From positions 1-20,083 of the forward strand of contig JBJOQZ010000001.1 of the NCBI GenBank assembly GCA_046049705.1: a stretch of 20,083 nt of DNA, written 5' to 3'. The notes under the pieces were generated by a model, which did no database searches, was not told the origin of the DNA, and was given only the letters and a program-made list of their open reading frames with translations. Of this stretch, positions 6,674 to 14,064 are shown piece after piece (position 1 is the stretch's first letter; every line of letters starts with the position of its first letter). The stretch comes from DALYDD01 sp046049705. Lineage in GTDB: Bacteria; Patescibacteriota; Minisyncoccia; Phycocordibacterales; CAIZLB01. A program made the position numbers and the translations under genes.

Positions 6674-8428
6674 TTAAGGTTCCAATTTATCTGGCTCCAA
6701 GACCAGTACTTCTCCAGACTTTTGCAAATCAACTGGCACTTGTTTTTTGCCAATCAATTTTCCAAAAATAACAGTAAGCGGTATTTTCTTTTGCAATGTT
6801 TGTAATACCTCTTCTAGCTCTTCATTCTTCAATATCTTTAATACCAAAATAGCTACAGCAATACCGATTATCCCGCCTGCAAATCCATGGAGAAAGACAC
6901 CGCGAACAGTATCTAGATCAAACACTTGATCAAATACATTGAGACCAAGATATGCGAAGAATCCACCTATAACCCCTGCCCCAAGTGAACCAAGCCAAGA
7001 CCTCGATGTTGCCTGAATAAGCAATCCTTTACTAAAATCTTTTTCGAATTTAAACCAAAACGCTACAGTGTTTACGATTGTACCGAGAGTATATCCAAGC
7101 GGGAGCATAAGAATTTCAACTCCTGGTATACCCTCTACCCTAAATAGTCGTGCAAAGAAATTTCCAAATGTAGGATCAACTCTATACCACATGATAAAGA
7201 GGACCGGGCTCACCACAGTGATGAGTGATGAAATAAGATTTATCACAAGCGGTTTCCTTGTCTGCCCTGCGGCATAGTATGCCCTAATAAATAAGAGCTC
7301 CAATGCTTGTCCGACAAGTGAAATCACAAATAAAGCCAAACATGCGGCGGTGAGTCTTGTATTGTCCCAATTAAAATTACCTGACCCAAGAACTGTACGC
7401 ACAATCTGCGCGCGTAATACAATAAAGAGTGCAGCAATTGGTATAGACCAAAAAATAACATGTCTAATTGCGCCGACGATTTGAGCAATAAATTTCTCAC
7501 GTTCCCCTCTTGCAAAATATGCAGATAAAGTTGGAAATGCAGCAAGTGCATAACTTACTCCCACGATTCCAAGTGGCACAGATTGAATATTGAATGAAAA
7601 ACTAAGAATCGAGATAGATCCCACCGTAAGACTGGCAGCGAGCGCTGTAAGGACCACAAGCTCAATCATAGAAGCAGACAAGGTGAGGGTTCGAGGAATA
7701 GAAAGTGCAAATACCTCCTTGACCAATTTCCAGTCTATCTTCTGAGGAAGTGTAAACGAAGGCAATAATCCCTCTTTTTTAATAAATGGAATTTGAATGA
7801 GAAAATGAAGCACTCCACCAATAATTACGCCCCAGACCACACCTGAAATACCCATATATGGCCTCAAAAAAAACACCCCACCGATTATGGCTGCATTGTA
7901 TACAATTGGTGAGAGTGCATAGAGTACAAATCGTTTACGTAATTGTGTCAGTGAGCCAAAAATATTTGATATACCTAGACAGATTGGTTGTAAAAGCAAT
8001 AATCTTGAAAGTAAGATTATTTGTTCGATTGCTTGTGCATCACCGAGCCCTGAAAACAATGTACGTGTAAGTGATGGAATTAAGAAGAAGGCAATTGCAG
8101 AGACAACGATCATCAAAAGACTGAATGCATTGAATAGAGAATCTACAATATTTTTAACACGTCGCTGATCTCCTTCTACTTTATTGATAAAAGGAATAAT
8201 AACTGAAATTGATACTAACGATGCAGCTGTGGCAAAAATCATATCTGGCACTCGGAAAGAGGCATAATAGATATCCAAAGTCAGTCCTGCGCCAAAAAAG
8301 TGTGCCAATGCGCGGTCGCGCACCAATCCAAGAACTTGTGCCAGAAGTGTAAAGAATCCAATCAAAAATGCCGCCTGATGGACACCACCGATTTCGCTAT
8401 TGAAGAGTTTGAGGATTTTGGAAACCAT
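6674..8428 (-). CDS. murJ: Lipid II flippase MurJ (MviN family)
   Basis: This 584-aa polytopic protein has 14 or so predicted helices, as in MurJ. The N-terminal signature is clear: QAAFLIGFFTLLAQVLGLVRDRALAHFFGAG, with the conserved Arg-Asp pair, followed by the DIYYASFRVPDMI segment lining the central cavity. MurJ flips undecaprenyl-linked peptidoglycan precursors to the outer face of the membrane. The charged C-terminal tail of about 70 residues (after ILVLKILKN) is longer than in E. coli. The start at 8428 is preceded by TGC-TAAGAT and a 7-nt gap, implying a leaderless transcript. The gene is divergent from rnpB. Confidence 0.95.
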   Translation of the reverse strand: MVSKILKLFNSEIGGVHQAAFLIGFFTLLAQVLGLVRDRALAHFFGAGLTLDIYYASFRVPDMIFATAASLVSISVIIPFINKVEGDQRRVKNIVDSLFNAFSLLMIVVSAIAFFLIPSLTRTLFSGLGDAQAIEQIILLSRLLLLQPICLGISNIFGSLTQLRKRFVLYALSPIVYNAAIIGGVFFLRPYMGISGVVWGVIIGGVLHFLIQIPFIKKEGLLPSFTLPQKIDWKLVKEVFALSIPRTLTLSASMIELVVLTALAASLTVGSISILSFSFNIQSVPLGIVGVSYALAAFPTLSAYFARGEREKFIAQIVGAIRHVIFWSIPIAALFIVLRAQIVRTVLGSGNFNWDNTRLTAACLALFVISLVGQALELLFIRAYYAAGQTRKPLVINLISSLITVVSPVLFIMWYRVDPTFGNFFARLFRVEGIPGVEILMLPLGYTLGTIVNTVAFWFKFEKDFSKGLLIQATSRSWLGSLGAGVIGGFFAYLGLNVFDQVFDLDTVRGVFLHGFAGGIIGIAVAILVLKILKNEELEEVLQTLQKKIPLTVIFGKLIGKKQVPVDLQKSGEVLVLEPDKLEP

Positions 8429-8435
8429 TGAAACT

Positions 8436-8444
8436 ATCTTAGCA
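8436..8444 (-). promoter_or_regulatory. Extended -10 promoter of murJ
   Basis: On the - strand TGC-TAAGAT ends 7 nt before the ATG at 8428; no ribosome binding site is present. Confidence 0.6.
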
Positions 8445-8522
8445 TAAAAAATGGCTTAAATTAAAGGTGAATAACCACACCTTACTTCGTCACTTCTAGG
8501 TCTATCCAATATACCAGTTTCA

Positions 8523-8531
8523 TGATATAAT
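8523..8531 (+). promoter_or_regulatory. Extended -10 promoter of rnpB
   Basis: TGA-TATAAT lies at 8523-8531, placing the start near 8537, where helix P1 of the RNase P RNA begins. No good -35 hexamer is visible. Confidence 0.7.
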
Positions 8532-8536
8532 TTATA

Positions 8537-9006
8537 TGTATCAGACAATCGCTCGGCAAGGTATATGTATTTCTATCTTGAGAGAGGAAAGTCCGAACAT
8601 GGCCAGTGCATTGAGGTATTGCGCTCCGATACATCGGATCAATACTAAGTACTGGAGTCTGGTAGTGGGTAATACCCATCTGAAACTGATTGTGGGGACA
8701 TTTGTTTACACAGTCTGCTTCACGAGGTGCGAGCAGTGACGCCAAGCGCGAAAGCAAATGGCATCTCATACACATGTTTTACATGTGTATGAGATGAATC
8801 TCAGTAGTGATACCGAGAGTGAAACGGCAAAATCCTTACTTCCATGCAAGTCCGTGCTCTCTATCTTGGACAACCACGTGTATGTCTAATACTAGAGAGA
8901 GTGACGCAAAGAATTGCATAGTAATATGCAATCAAGATGAATGGTTGTCACTCAGATATACATCGCAAGATATGAATCTGAGAACAGAATTCGGCTTATC
9001 GATACA
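8537..9006 (+). ncRNA. rnpB: RNase P RNA (bacterial type A)
   Basis: The catalytic RNA of RNase P trims 5' leaders from pre-tRNAs. The universally conserved core elements are present: GAGGAAAGTCCG with GAACA near 8583-8600, AGAGTGAAACGGCAAAATCC at 8816-8835, and ACAGAATTCGGCTTATC at 8984-9000. The ends pair as helix P1: TGTATC (8537-8542) with GATACA (9001-9006). A peripheral hairpin with a perfect 16-bp stem (8762-8777 with 8781-8796) sits where P12 is expected. The length of about 470 nt is somewhat above the usual 350-400. Exact ends are inferred from P1, the -10 box at 8526-8531 and the terminator at 9008. Short ORFs in this stretch are spurious. Confidence 0.95.
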
Positions 9007-9007
9007 T

Positions 9008-9047
9008 AAAAAACACCCTAAAGGAAACTTCGGGGTATTTTTTATTT
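9008..9047 (+). terminator. rnpB terminator
   Basis: A short stem (CCC with GGG, then AAG with CTT around a GAAA loop) with A-rich flank is followed by TATTTTTTATTTT. It starts directly after P1 of the RNase P RNA. Confidence 0.75.
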
Positions 9048-9101
9048 TGAATGATGAAGCGTAGCCCTATATTTCAAGATGTAATTATAATATACAAAAA
9101 C

Positions 9102-9129
9102 TTGATTATTTCTATAAATATGATATAAT
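9102..9129 (+). promoter_or_regulatory. Promoter of the orphan gene at 9309
   Basis: TTGATT (9102-9107), a 16-nt spacer and TATAAT (9124-9129) with an upstream TG (9121-9122). It is close to consensus and predicts a start near 9136. Confidence 0.65.
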
Positions 9130-9135
9130 ATTTGC

Positions 9136-9308
9136 AGTGTTTACGCCTCTCAGTACACACGGCAGTTTCAAGGCTCCCCTACCTGAATTGGGACCAGCTG
9201 CCTCTGAAGGCGGAAACTGTTCTTTGATAGAGAGAAAATCAGGGTGAAAGCCCATTCCAAAACAACAACCAGCCTAAAGATCAAATAGGTCCAAGGGTAT
9301 AACTGAAA
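9136..9308 (+). other. Long 5' leader (about 170 nt) of the gene at 9309
   Basis: This stretch has no ORF of note and lies between a strong promoter and the ATG at 9309. Its G+C content rises abruptly relative to the AT-rich promoter. It contains potential pairings such as CAGTTTC with GAAACTG and TTGGGACC with GGTCCAA (one bulge). No known riboswitch class was recognised. It may be a structured regulatory leader or, less likely, an independent small RNA. Confidence 0.4.
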
Positions 9309-10028
9309 ATGCAAATCGAACAAGTTCCTGGGCAATACCCAGATCCCCTTCACCAGAGGTTTATAAGCCACACTGGTAAAAATCACATACAGCTCCAATG
9401 TGCTTTCGGCGCATACAGGAGTTGGTACCTATGCATCATTATTGCCGTGCTTGGCAGCATGGCATTCAATGCCATGATATGGTGGAATCCATACTACCAG
9501 TTTGGACCATTGGTAAAAGTGGTTTCAATAATTGGTGCAGTCGGAATGATCTTCGTCACACGGTATGCATATGCACCATGTGGTGAGGATGAGTCAGTCT
9601 ACAATGACTACCGCCGGATAAGGGAAGTCCTGCGAGAAATCGCAGGGTTCAGCTCATTCCAAATTGAAGGTCTGATGGAGGAATACTACCAGACCGACTC
9701 TAATGGAATCAGAGATGCACGTGGCCAGACCCACCTGTCGAAAGGAATCCATGAGCTACTGGTCAGGTACGCATTTCGCACCATGGCCGAGGAAGGTCGC
9801 GATAAGAAAAGACATGAGCACTGGCGAGCCAAGTTCGCCCAGACGTTTAGAGTTGCAGTCATGCTGCGACTCATTCCGCACTGGTACGAAACTGTCGAAC
9901 TGCAGCAGAGCAGCAATGCCTGGGCCTTCTACCTCAACTCCAAAACAGTGGGAGAAGGCCGTGTTCCAGAAATGGATTGGGATATTATCGACAGAGCCGT
10001 CAAGGCACAACACGGTGCCACTACCTGA
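9309..10028 (+). CDS. Orphan two-helix membrane protein, unknown function
   Basis: I do not recognise this 239-aa protein. Residues 1-38 are polar, followed by a helical hairpin in the membrane (about 39-58 and 67-84) containing the aromatic turn IWWNPYYQFG. A long soluble, helical, charged domain (about 90-239) follows; it includes YNDYRRIREVLREIAGF and an HEHWRAKFAQTFRVAVMLRLIPHWYETVEL segment. The soluble part would be cytosolic if the first helix inserts N-in. G+C is near 50%, above the neighbours. The gene is isolated: strong promoter, long leader, single gene, GC-rich terminator. There is no clear Shine-Dalgarno sequence before the ATG; TATAAC lies 5 nt upstream but the larger promoter at 9102 looks better. 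Codon and base composition suggest a separate origin. Confidence 0.78.
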   Translation: MQIEQVPGQYPDPLHQRFISHTGKNHIQLQCAFGAYRSWYLCIIIAVLGSMAFNAMIWWNPYYQFGPLVKVVSIIGAVGMIFVTRYAYAPCGEDESVYNDYRRIREVLREIAGFSSFQIEGLMEEYYQTDSNGIRDARGQTHLSKGIHELLVRYAFRTMAEEGRDKKRHEHWRAKFAQTFRVAVMLRLIPHWYETVELQQSSNAWAFYLNSKTVGEGRVPEMDWDIIDRAVKAQHGATT

Positions 10029-10044
10029 CCTCTCTCAAATACGC

Positions 10045-10080
10045 GGCCGCACCCCTCCAGGGGGTGCGGCCTTTTGCTTT
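10045..10080 (+). terminator. GC-rich terminator after the orphan gene
   Basis: GGCCGCACCCC (from 10045) pairs with GGGGTGCGGCC (ending 10071) around a short loop, followed by TTTTGCTTTT. This is a textbook intrinsic terminator, 16 nt after the stop. Confidence 0.92.
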
Positions 10081-10769
10081 TAAAACGTAAAATATTCTTG
10101 GCTTTTTTCACCTACAAAAAAATCTACACTATCCCCTTTTTCCAATTTAAATTCTTTTGCCATACCACTCGCAACCTCAAGTACGTATCGCGCAAGTTCA
10201 GGTGAATCAAATGATTGTGGATATGTATCTGGTTGAACCGCATGTTCAATATGCACTATCTTTTTATCTGCATTGATCCAAATCATATCGATCGCAAAAG
10301 ACATATCTTTCATCCAAAACGGATAATACGCATCTTGGTTAAAAACAAATAAAAGTCCAGACTTTTTTGACAATCCATCTCGGCCACTTAGACCAAGAGC
10401 ATGTAAATCCACAGAGTCTGCCAATTGCACTTCAATTGCAAAATTCTTTTCAATAATAGAAAGTGTGGACGTCGGATAGGTATCGTATAAAGCGATTGCT
10501 TTCTCTTTTGCACTCTTGCCTTGTAGATCTAATATTCGCTGGGCAGCAGATATTTGTTTTGACACAGTCGAGACATGAGAAGCAATTGTCTCTGATCCAC
10601 TTTTTGTATCTGTTAATATGTCTGTTTGTTCTCTCGCCTTCGCATCTGTCCCTCCGCTATCTGTAGACATAGTTGACTTACTTCCCTGTATAAAAGAAAA
10701 AATAATCCCGGCAATAAGGCCGCAAAGTGCTAAGCCGATTATTACAGAGATTATTTTTCGTCTATTCAT
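10080..10769 (-). CDS. DUF192 (COG1430) protein, membrane anchored
   Basis: This 229-aa protein has an N-terminal membrane helix (about residues 6-28) and a low-complexity Ser/Thr/Lys linker. A DUF192 domain spans about 110-228, with GRDGLSKKSGLLFVF, the hallmark PFWMKDMSFAIDMIWI, IVHIEHAVQPDTYP and a final VLEVASGMAKEF segment. DUF192 proteins are small beta-rich extracytoplasmic proteins of unknown biochemical role, common in CPR and marine bacteria. The linker suggests the domain is displayed outside the membrane. The stop codon adjoins the T-tract of the convergent terminator. A TATACG box about 10 nt before the ATG is a possible promoter. Confidence 0.9.
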   Translation of the reverse strand: MNRRKIISVIIGLALCGLIAGIIFSFIQGSKSTMSTDSGGTDAKAREQTDILTDTKSGSETIASHVSTVSKQISAAQRILDLQGKSAKEKAIALYDTYPTSTLSIIEKNFAIEVQLADSVDLHALGLSGRDGLSKKSGLLFVFNQDAYYPFWMKDMSFAIDMIWINADKKIVHIEHAVQPDTYPQSFDSPELARYVLEVASGMAKEFKLEKGDSVDFFVGEKSQEYFTF

Positions 10770-10809
10770 GGATTTTAATCGTATACCTGCACCTATATAC
10801 TTTGGTGCA

Positions 10810-11391
10810 CTATATACCTTTCCCTACTTCGTAAGCTTTATGCAAGAAGGCATCAAGCTTTGCTTGCGGTGCCCATGTTTTTTTGTCCATAATTTTGAAT
10901 GCACGCAATTTCATACCACAATACTCAATCACTGCAAATTTCCAAATTGACCAAAATGGCATAGCCATAAGGGTATATAACCATCGCTTACCATCACAAG
11001 TAATAAAGACTGCGGAGGTCTTTCCCTTGAGCAGACCTTCGAGCTTCCCGTCGACATACCGAAATGCAAAATGTGCTGAAATATTTTGATCGAGAAAGTT
11101 TTTGAGGATAGCTGGAGGACCAAGCCACCATAGCGGATGGATAAATACAATTTCATCTGCAGCAGTAATTTTCTCTTGAATTGCTGTTCGTGCAGGATCT
11201 GGAGCAATCTCTCGCGGTGATTCAAACCTAAGGAAATCTTGCTTTAAATCTGTTTTATATAGATCTAAGATTTCGACAGAGCCACCAACAGATTCCACAC
11301 CCTTTTTATATGCCTCCGCAATCTGATGTGTAAACCCTTTTGAACTAGGGTGAGCTGTAATTACCAGTGACCTCTTTTGAGTATCTGACAT
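10810..11391 (-). CDS. NAD(P)H quinone reductase-like flavoprotein (flavodoxin fold)
   Basis: This 193-aa protein fits the flavodoxin_2 family (NQO1/KefF/MdaB). The first strand and phosphate loop read SLVITAHPSSKGFTHQIAEAY (residues 8-28). A TAADEIVFIHPLWWLGPPAILKNFLDQ segment (about 74-100) forms the FMN isoalloxazine-binding loop, with the family signature of a Pro-Leu-Trp-Trp run. YCGM (near 157-160) precedes the C-terminal helix. It would perform two-electron reduction of quinones using NAD(P)H, or act as a small azoreductase. It is 14 nt downstream of the aquaporin gene on the same strand and probably in one operon, although TATCAT 7 nt before its ATG could also start a leaderless transcript. 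Confidence 0.92.
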   Translation of the reverse strand: MSDTQKRSLVITAHPSSKGFTHQIAEAYKKGVESVGGSVEILDLYKTDLKQDFLRFESPREIAPDPARTAIQEKITAADEIVFIHPLWWLGPPAILKNFLDQNISAHFAFRYVDGKLEGLLKGKTSAVFITCDGKRWLYTLMAMPFWSIWKFAVIEYCGMKLRAFKIMDKKTWAPQAKLDAFLHKAYEVGKGI

Positions 11392-11405
11392 GATAGATAT
11401 GATAG

Positions 11406-12122
11406 TTAAGCGATTTTTGTTCCCTCAGTAGGAGCAGTCACTTCGCAAGTTGCATCACATCCACAAGTATCAGCACCTTTTCCTGTAAGTGCTTTTTTGG
11501 CATTTGCACATACTGTTTTTACATTTTCTGAAAGAAGAGCAAATACCCACATACCAATTACTGACCCTAAGATAGCACCGAGAATAGATGAGACGCTAAG
11601 TGCATTGAGTCCATATGCTACAGCTGGATTAAGCACTGCGCTCATGTTTGTACCTGAAAGAAGAAGTGAAGATACTATAATTCCACCAAAGAGTGAAATA
11701 CCAACTACAAACCCACTCGCTGCAGCGTGTACACGGCCAGCCATAACTGCGGCTACACCGTATCCAAATATAAACATACCGATAACTTCAGCAAAGAATA
11801 ATCTCCAAGAAAAATCGGTTGTCGCTGCTGCTGCAAGATCAACACCTGCTGCTTTAACAACCAAGATGGCAGCTGCTGCACCAGCAATTTGCGCAATGAC
11901 ATAATACAAAGCTTTCAATCCGCCGATTCGGCCTGTTGCAAGTGCACCGATAGTAAGTGCTGGATTTACATGGGCCCCACTCACATGTCCAAAACTATAT
12001 GCAATGTACATCAAGGTGAATACAGCAAAGATAGTTGCAACCCAAGGATTAGCTCCTGTTGCTAGGATTAATACGAGCGTCAATACACATGTACCGATAG
12101 CTTCTGCAATGTATGCTTTCAT
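11406..12122 (-). CDS. Aquaporin/MIP family channel with atypical selectivity filter
   Basis: This 238-aa protein has six membrane helices and two half-helices with NPA motifs: GHVSGAHVNPALTIG (residues 45-59) and SAVLNPAVAYG (161-171). MIP channels conduct water or small neutral solutes. The residue after the second NPA is Val168, where nearly all family members have the filter Arg (NPAR). The helix-5 filter position aligns to Leu153 instead of the His of AqpZ. The filter thus looks wide and hydrophobic, and the substrate cannot be assigned. The C-terminal tail has a small Cys cluster, CGCDATC (220-226), suggesting metal or redox sensitivity. Its likely promoter is nested in the end of the upstream alkyltransferase gene. 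Confidence 0.93.
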   Translation of the reverse strand: MKAYIAEAIGTCVLTLVLILATGANPWVATIFAVFTLMYIAYSFGHVSGAHVNPALTIGALATGRIGGLKALYYVIAQIAGAAAAILVVKAAGVDLAAAATTDFSWRLFFAEVIGMFIFGYGVAAVMAGRVHAAASGFVVGISLFGGIIVSSLLLSGTNMSAVLNPAVAYGLNALSVSSILGAILGSVIGMWVFALLSENVKTVCANAKKALTGKGADTCGCDATCEVTAPTEGTKIA

Positions 12123-12179
12123 AGATAAAAAAGAATTAGTTTGAATTAATAGATAGGTCCACTACGTGCGCCTATATGC

Positions 12180-12527
12180 TTATAGTATAGCACCTTTAGG
12201 GGCCATGTTTAAGCGGTAGACTATTACAGTTTTCCCCTTTTCTGTCTTTGAAATAACATCAAATACCACCCCTTCATTCTTAAGCAATGCCAATTTTTTA
12301 ATTGGATTACTCATTTTTCTCCAAGTATAATTGCCGAGTTCACCGTTTGACTTTATTACCCTATGACAAGGAACAACAATAGGTTGAGGGTTTTTCCCAA
12401 CTACTGTTGCAATTGCACGGACAGCTCTCGGTGTACCGATACGTCGTGCTAGTTCTGCATATGAAATTACTTGCCCTTTTGGTATTGCTGACAATGCAGC
12501 ATATACAGAAGTACTTAATGGCGACAT
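12180..12527 (-). CDS. Minimal methylated-DNA-protein cysteine methyltransferase (Ada/MGMT C-terminal domain)
   Basis: This is a 115-aa single-domain alkyltransferase. VYAALSAIPKGQVISYAELARRIG (8-31) forms the helix-turn-helix lead-in, RAVRAIATVVGKNP (34-47) contains the Arg finger helix, and PCHRVIKSNGELGNYTW (53-69) holds the methyl-acceptor Cys54. It would repair O6-alkylguanine by suicide transfer to Cys54. The N-terminal RNase H-like domain of full MGMT/Ogt is absent, as in many short bacterial forms. I chose ATG 12527; an in-frame GTG at 12575 would add 16 unrelated residues and overlap the upstream gene by 26 nt. The retained Cys argues against the catalytically dead alkyltransferase-like (ATL) class. 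Confidence 0.9.
   Translation of the reverse strand: MSPLSTSVYAALSAIPKGQVISYAELARRIGTPRAVRAIATVVGKNPQPIVVPCHRVIKSNGELGNYTWRKMSNPIKKLALLKNEGVVFDVISKTEKGKTVIVYRLNMAPKGAIL
12184..12192 (-). promoter_or_regulatory. Extended -10 promoter of the aquaporin gene
   Basis: On the - strand TGC-TATACT occupies 12192-12184, overlapping the last codons of the alkyltransferase. It predicts a leader of about 55 nt that lacks a clear ribosome binding site. Confidence 0.55.
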
Positions 12528-12549
12528 TGGTTTCAACAACTCTATATAC

Positions 12550-13998
12550 TTATTCCCCAGCCTCTGAAGTATCACTTATCTTAATAGTGCCAAAGATTTG
12601 ATCGAGTGCTTGTTTGAGCGAATCTTTTTCGCCTTCAAGTGCAATACCTTGAAAAAGGTAAATAACATCTTTGTCCTTGTACAATGTTGTCTGTGTTACT
12701 ACAGACTGTCCTTCAACTAACTCCTTCGAAGTAAGGACTGCAAACTCATATCCATTTAAAACGGTTTTCTCAACAGTATACTCAATCACTTCCCCTGTTT
12801 TTTTTCCTGCTTCAAAATCTGGAACAAAATTTCGTTTTAATAGATCTAAAGCACTAAGGTCTTTCACTTCTTCTTTTGGTTCAAATCCGAGTATTGATAT
12901 CTGAGGCATATATCCACTTTCTATAGAAGGAGAAGTGGTATCGGTGAGCACCGCAAGTGAACCATTCATGTCATTTGGACCCATATCAAGAAGGCGGCCC
13001 GGATAATCAAATGTCAATCCGAAACCAGAATACGTATGTGATTTAGTAAGATTTCCAGCACCTAAATCACTTCGGTATGCAGGAGCGTTTTTGATTGCAT
13101 TCATCTCTTTTTTAATTGCAGCAATAACACTTGGATTCTTTACTATAAACATAGCCCCTAGGGAGAGGATGATGAGTATACATGCAACACCGATCCAGCT
13201 CCACACCTTTAGACGTCTAGGTATTTGGGCAATATCACTTGTTACTGTATCTGTTAACTCTCGATATAATTTAATTGCGTATGCGATAGATACACTAAAC
13301 AAAACAAAAAACCCGACAAATGTTGGTATTGCGATTGCAATTAATAGTGGAACTTTAACCCACCATGATTTAATAAAAATAAGAATTGGAATGATAATAA
13401 TTGCAGCAAGTGCAAATAATCCAAGTGAATATAGTATAGGATATGCAGTTTTTCCAATCACTCTCCAAAAGCGACCCTTAAAGAGTGCCTGTGAGTGTGC
13501 AAGTGCAGCAAACCCTCTCTTGCCATCGACAACAAAAGCAATAGTGGCAAAGCTGAGCACTGCTGCAAAATAAATACCCGGGATAATAAAGAGGATTAGT
13601 CCACCAAAAATGATAAGACTCATGAGGATGGTCATCCAAAAATACGCAGGTGTCATACGAATAAGTCTTTTAATAGAGTCCTTAAATGCAAATGGTTTAT
13701 TTTCCAACAACTCATTGGTTGCTAGAGGTATAATCATATTTTGTATACAAGAGAGACCTATCGACCCAATAACAAAAGCAAAAAATAAAATACCTGCGAT
13801 AGTATTGAACAAAATTGCGAGACCTGATACATGTACATTTTGAATAATGTGAACAAGGATACCTGAAATAAAAGGAGGTAACAGATTATTGTAAATATAA
13901 CTCACAATTGCAAACCCTACTGAAATTACAACAAGTGTAGTCCAATGTGACTTGAAAAATAACCATGAGTCTTTAAATAGTTCTTTGGCTGGTTTCAT
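12550..13998 (-). CDS. Multi-helix membrane protein with C-terminal extracytoplasmic domain
   Basis: This protein of about 482 aa has roughly six helices in its first 250 residues. The core is ELFKDSWLFFKSHWTTLVVISVGF at the N-terminus and, later, FIIPGIYFAAVLSFATIAFVVDGKRGFAALAHS, a pattern seen in the glycerophosphodiester phosphodiesterase membrane-domain and DUF975-like families. A further single helix (WIGVACILIILSLGAMFIV, about 276-294) leads into a soluble domain of about 180 residues with GFGLTFDYPGRLLDM and a YLFQGIALEGEKDSLKQALDQIFGTIKI ending, resembling PsbP-like or LpqN-like folds. The function is unknown. The start at 13998 is preceded by TGC-TATACT and a 9-nt gap; an upstream in-frame start at 14043 lies in a terminator. 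It slightly overlaps or abuts the alkyltransferase gene. Confidence 0.8.
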   Translation of the reverse strand: MKPAKELFKDSWLFFKSHWTTLVVISVGFAIVSYIYNNLLPPFISGILVHIIQNVHVSGLAILFNTIAGILFFAFVIGSIGLSCIQNMIIPLATNELLENKPFAFKDSIKRLIRMTPAYFWMTILMSLIIFGGLILFIIPGIYFAAVLSFATIAFVVDGKRGFAALAHSQALFKGRFWRVIGKTAYPILYSLGLFALAAIIIIPILIFIKSWWVKVPLLIAIAIPTFVGFFVLFSVSIAYAIKLYRELTDTVTSDIAQIPRRLKVWSWIGVACILIILSLGAMFIVKNPSVIAAIKKEMNAIKNAPAYRSDLGAGNLTKSHTYSGFGLTFDYPGRLLDMGPNDMNGSLAVLTDTTSPSIESGYMPQISILGFEPKEEVKDLSALDLLKRNFVPDFEAGKKTGEVIEYTVEKTVLNGYEFAVLTSKELVEGQSVVTQTTLYKDKDVIYLFQGIALEGEKDSLKQALDQIFGTIKISDTSEAGE

Positions 13999-14007
13999 AT
14001 AGGTAAA

Positions 14008-14016
14008 AGTATAGCA
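14008..14016 (-). promoter_or_regulatory. Extended -10 promoter of the 13998 gene
   Basis: On the - strand TGC-TATACT (14016-14008) ends 9 nt before the ATG at 13998. It lies 12 nt from the upstream terminator stem. Confidence 0.6.
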
Positions 14017-14020
14017 TAAA

Positions 14021-14058
14021 TGCAAATCCCCCGACTTAGACACTGTCCAAGCCGGGGG
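14021..14058 (-). terminator. Terminator after the 14065-14781 gene
   Basis: Read on the - strand, 14058-14044 pairs with 14042-14028 over 15 positions (two G-U pairs) with a minimal loop, followed by ATTTGCATTT. It starts 6 nt after the stop at 14065. Confidence 0.75.
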
Positions 14059-14064
14059 GGGTGG

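Noticed and set aside
8536..9064. Short ORFs on both strands in this stretch (67, 85 and 97 aa)
   Set aside because: They lie inside the RNase P RNA, whose conserved motifs explain the sequence.
9136..9308. SRP RNA, 6S RNA or tmRNA in the long leader
   Set aside because: None of the conserved loops of these RNAs (for example the SRP GGAA-containing domain) could be found.
9703..10083. 126-aa + strand ORF overlapping the orphan gene
   Set aside because: It reads through the terminator and overlaps the longer membrane-protein frame; no start signal.
11497..11904. 135-aa + strand ORF opposite the aquaporin gene
   Set aside because: It is antisense to a clear MIP frame; the Ala/Thr-rich product is a composition artefact.
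13091..13573. 160-aa + strand ORF opposite the 13998 gene
   Set aside because: A shadow of the membrane-protein frame on the other strand, without promoter or ribosome binding site.
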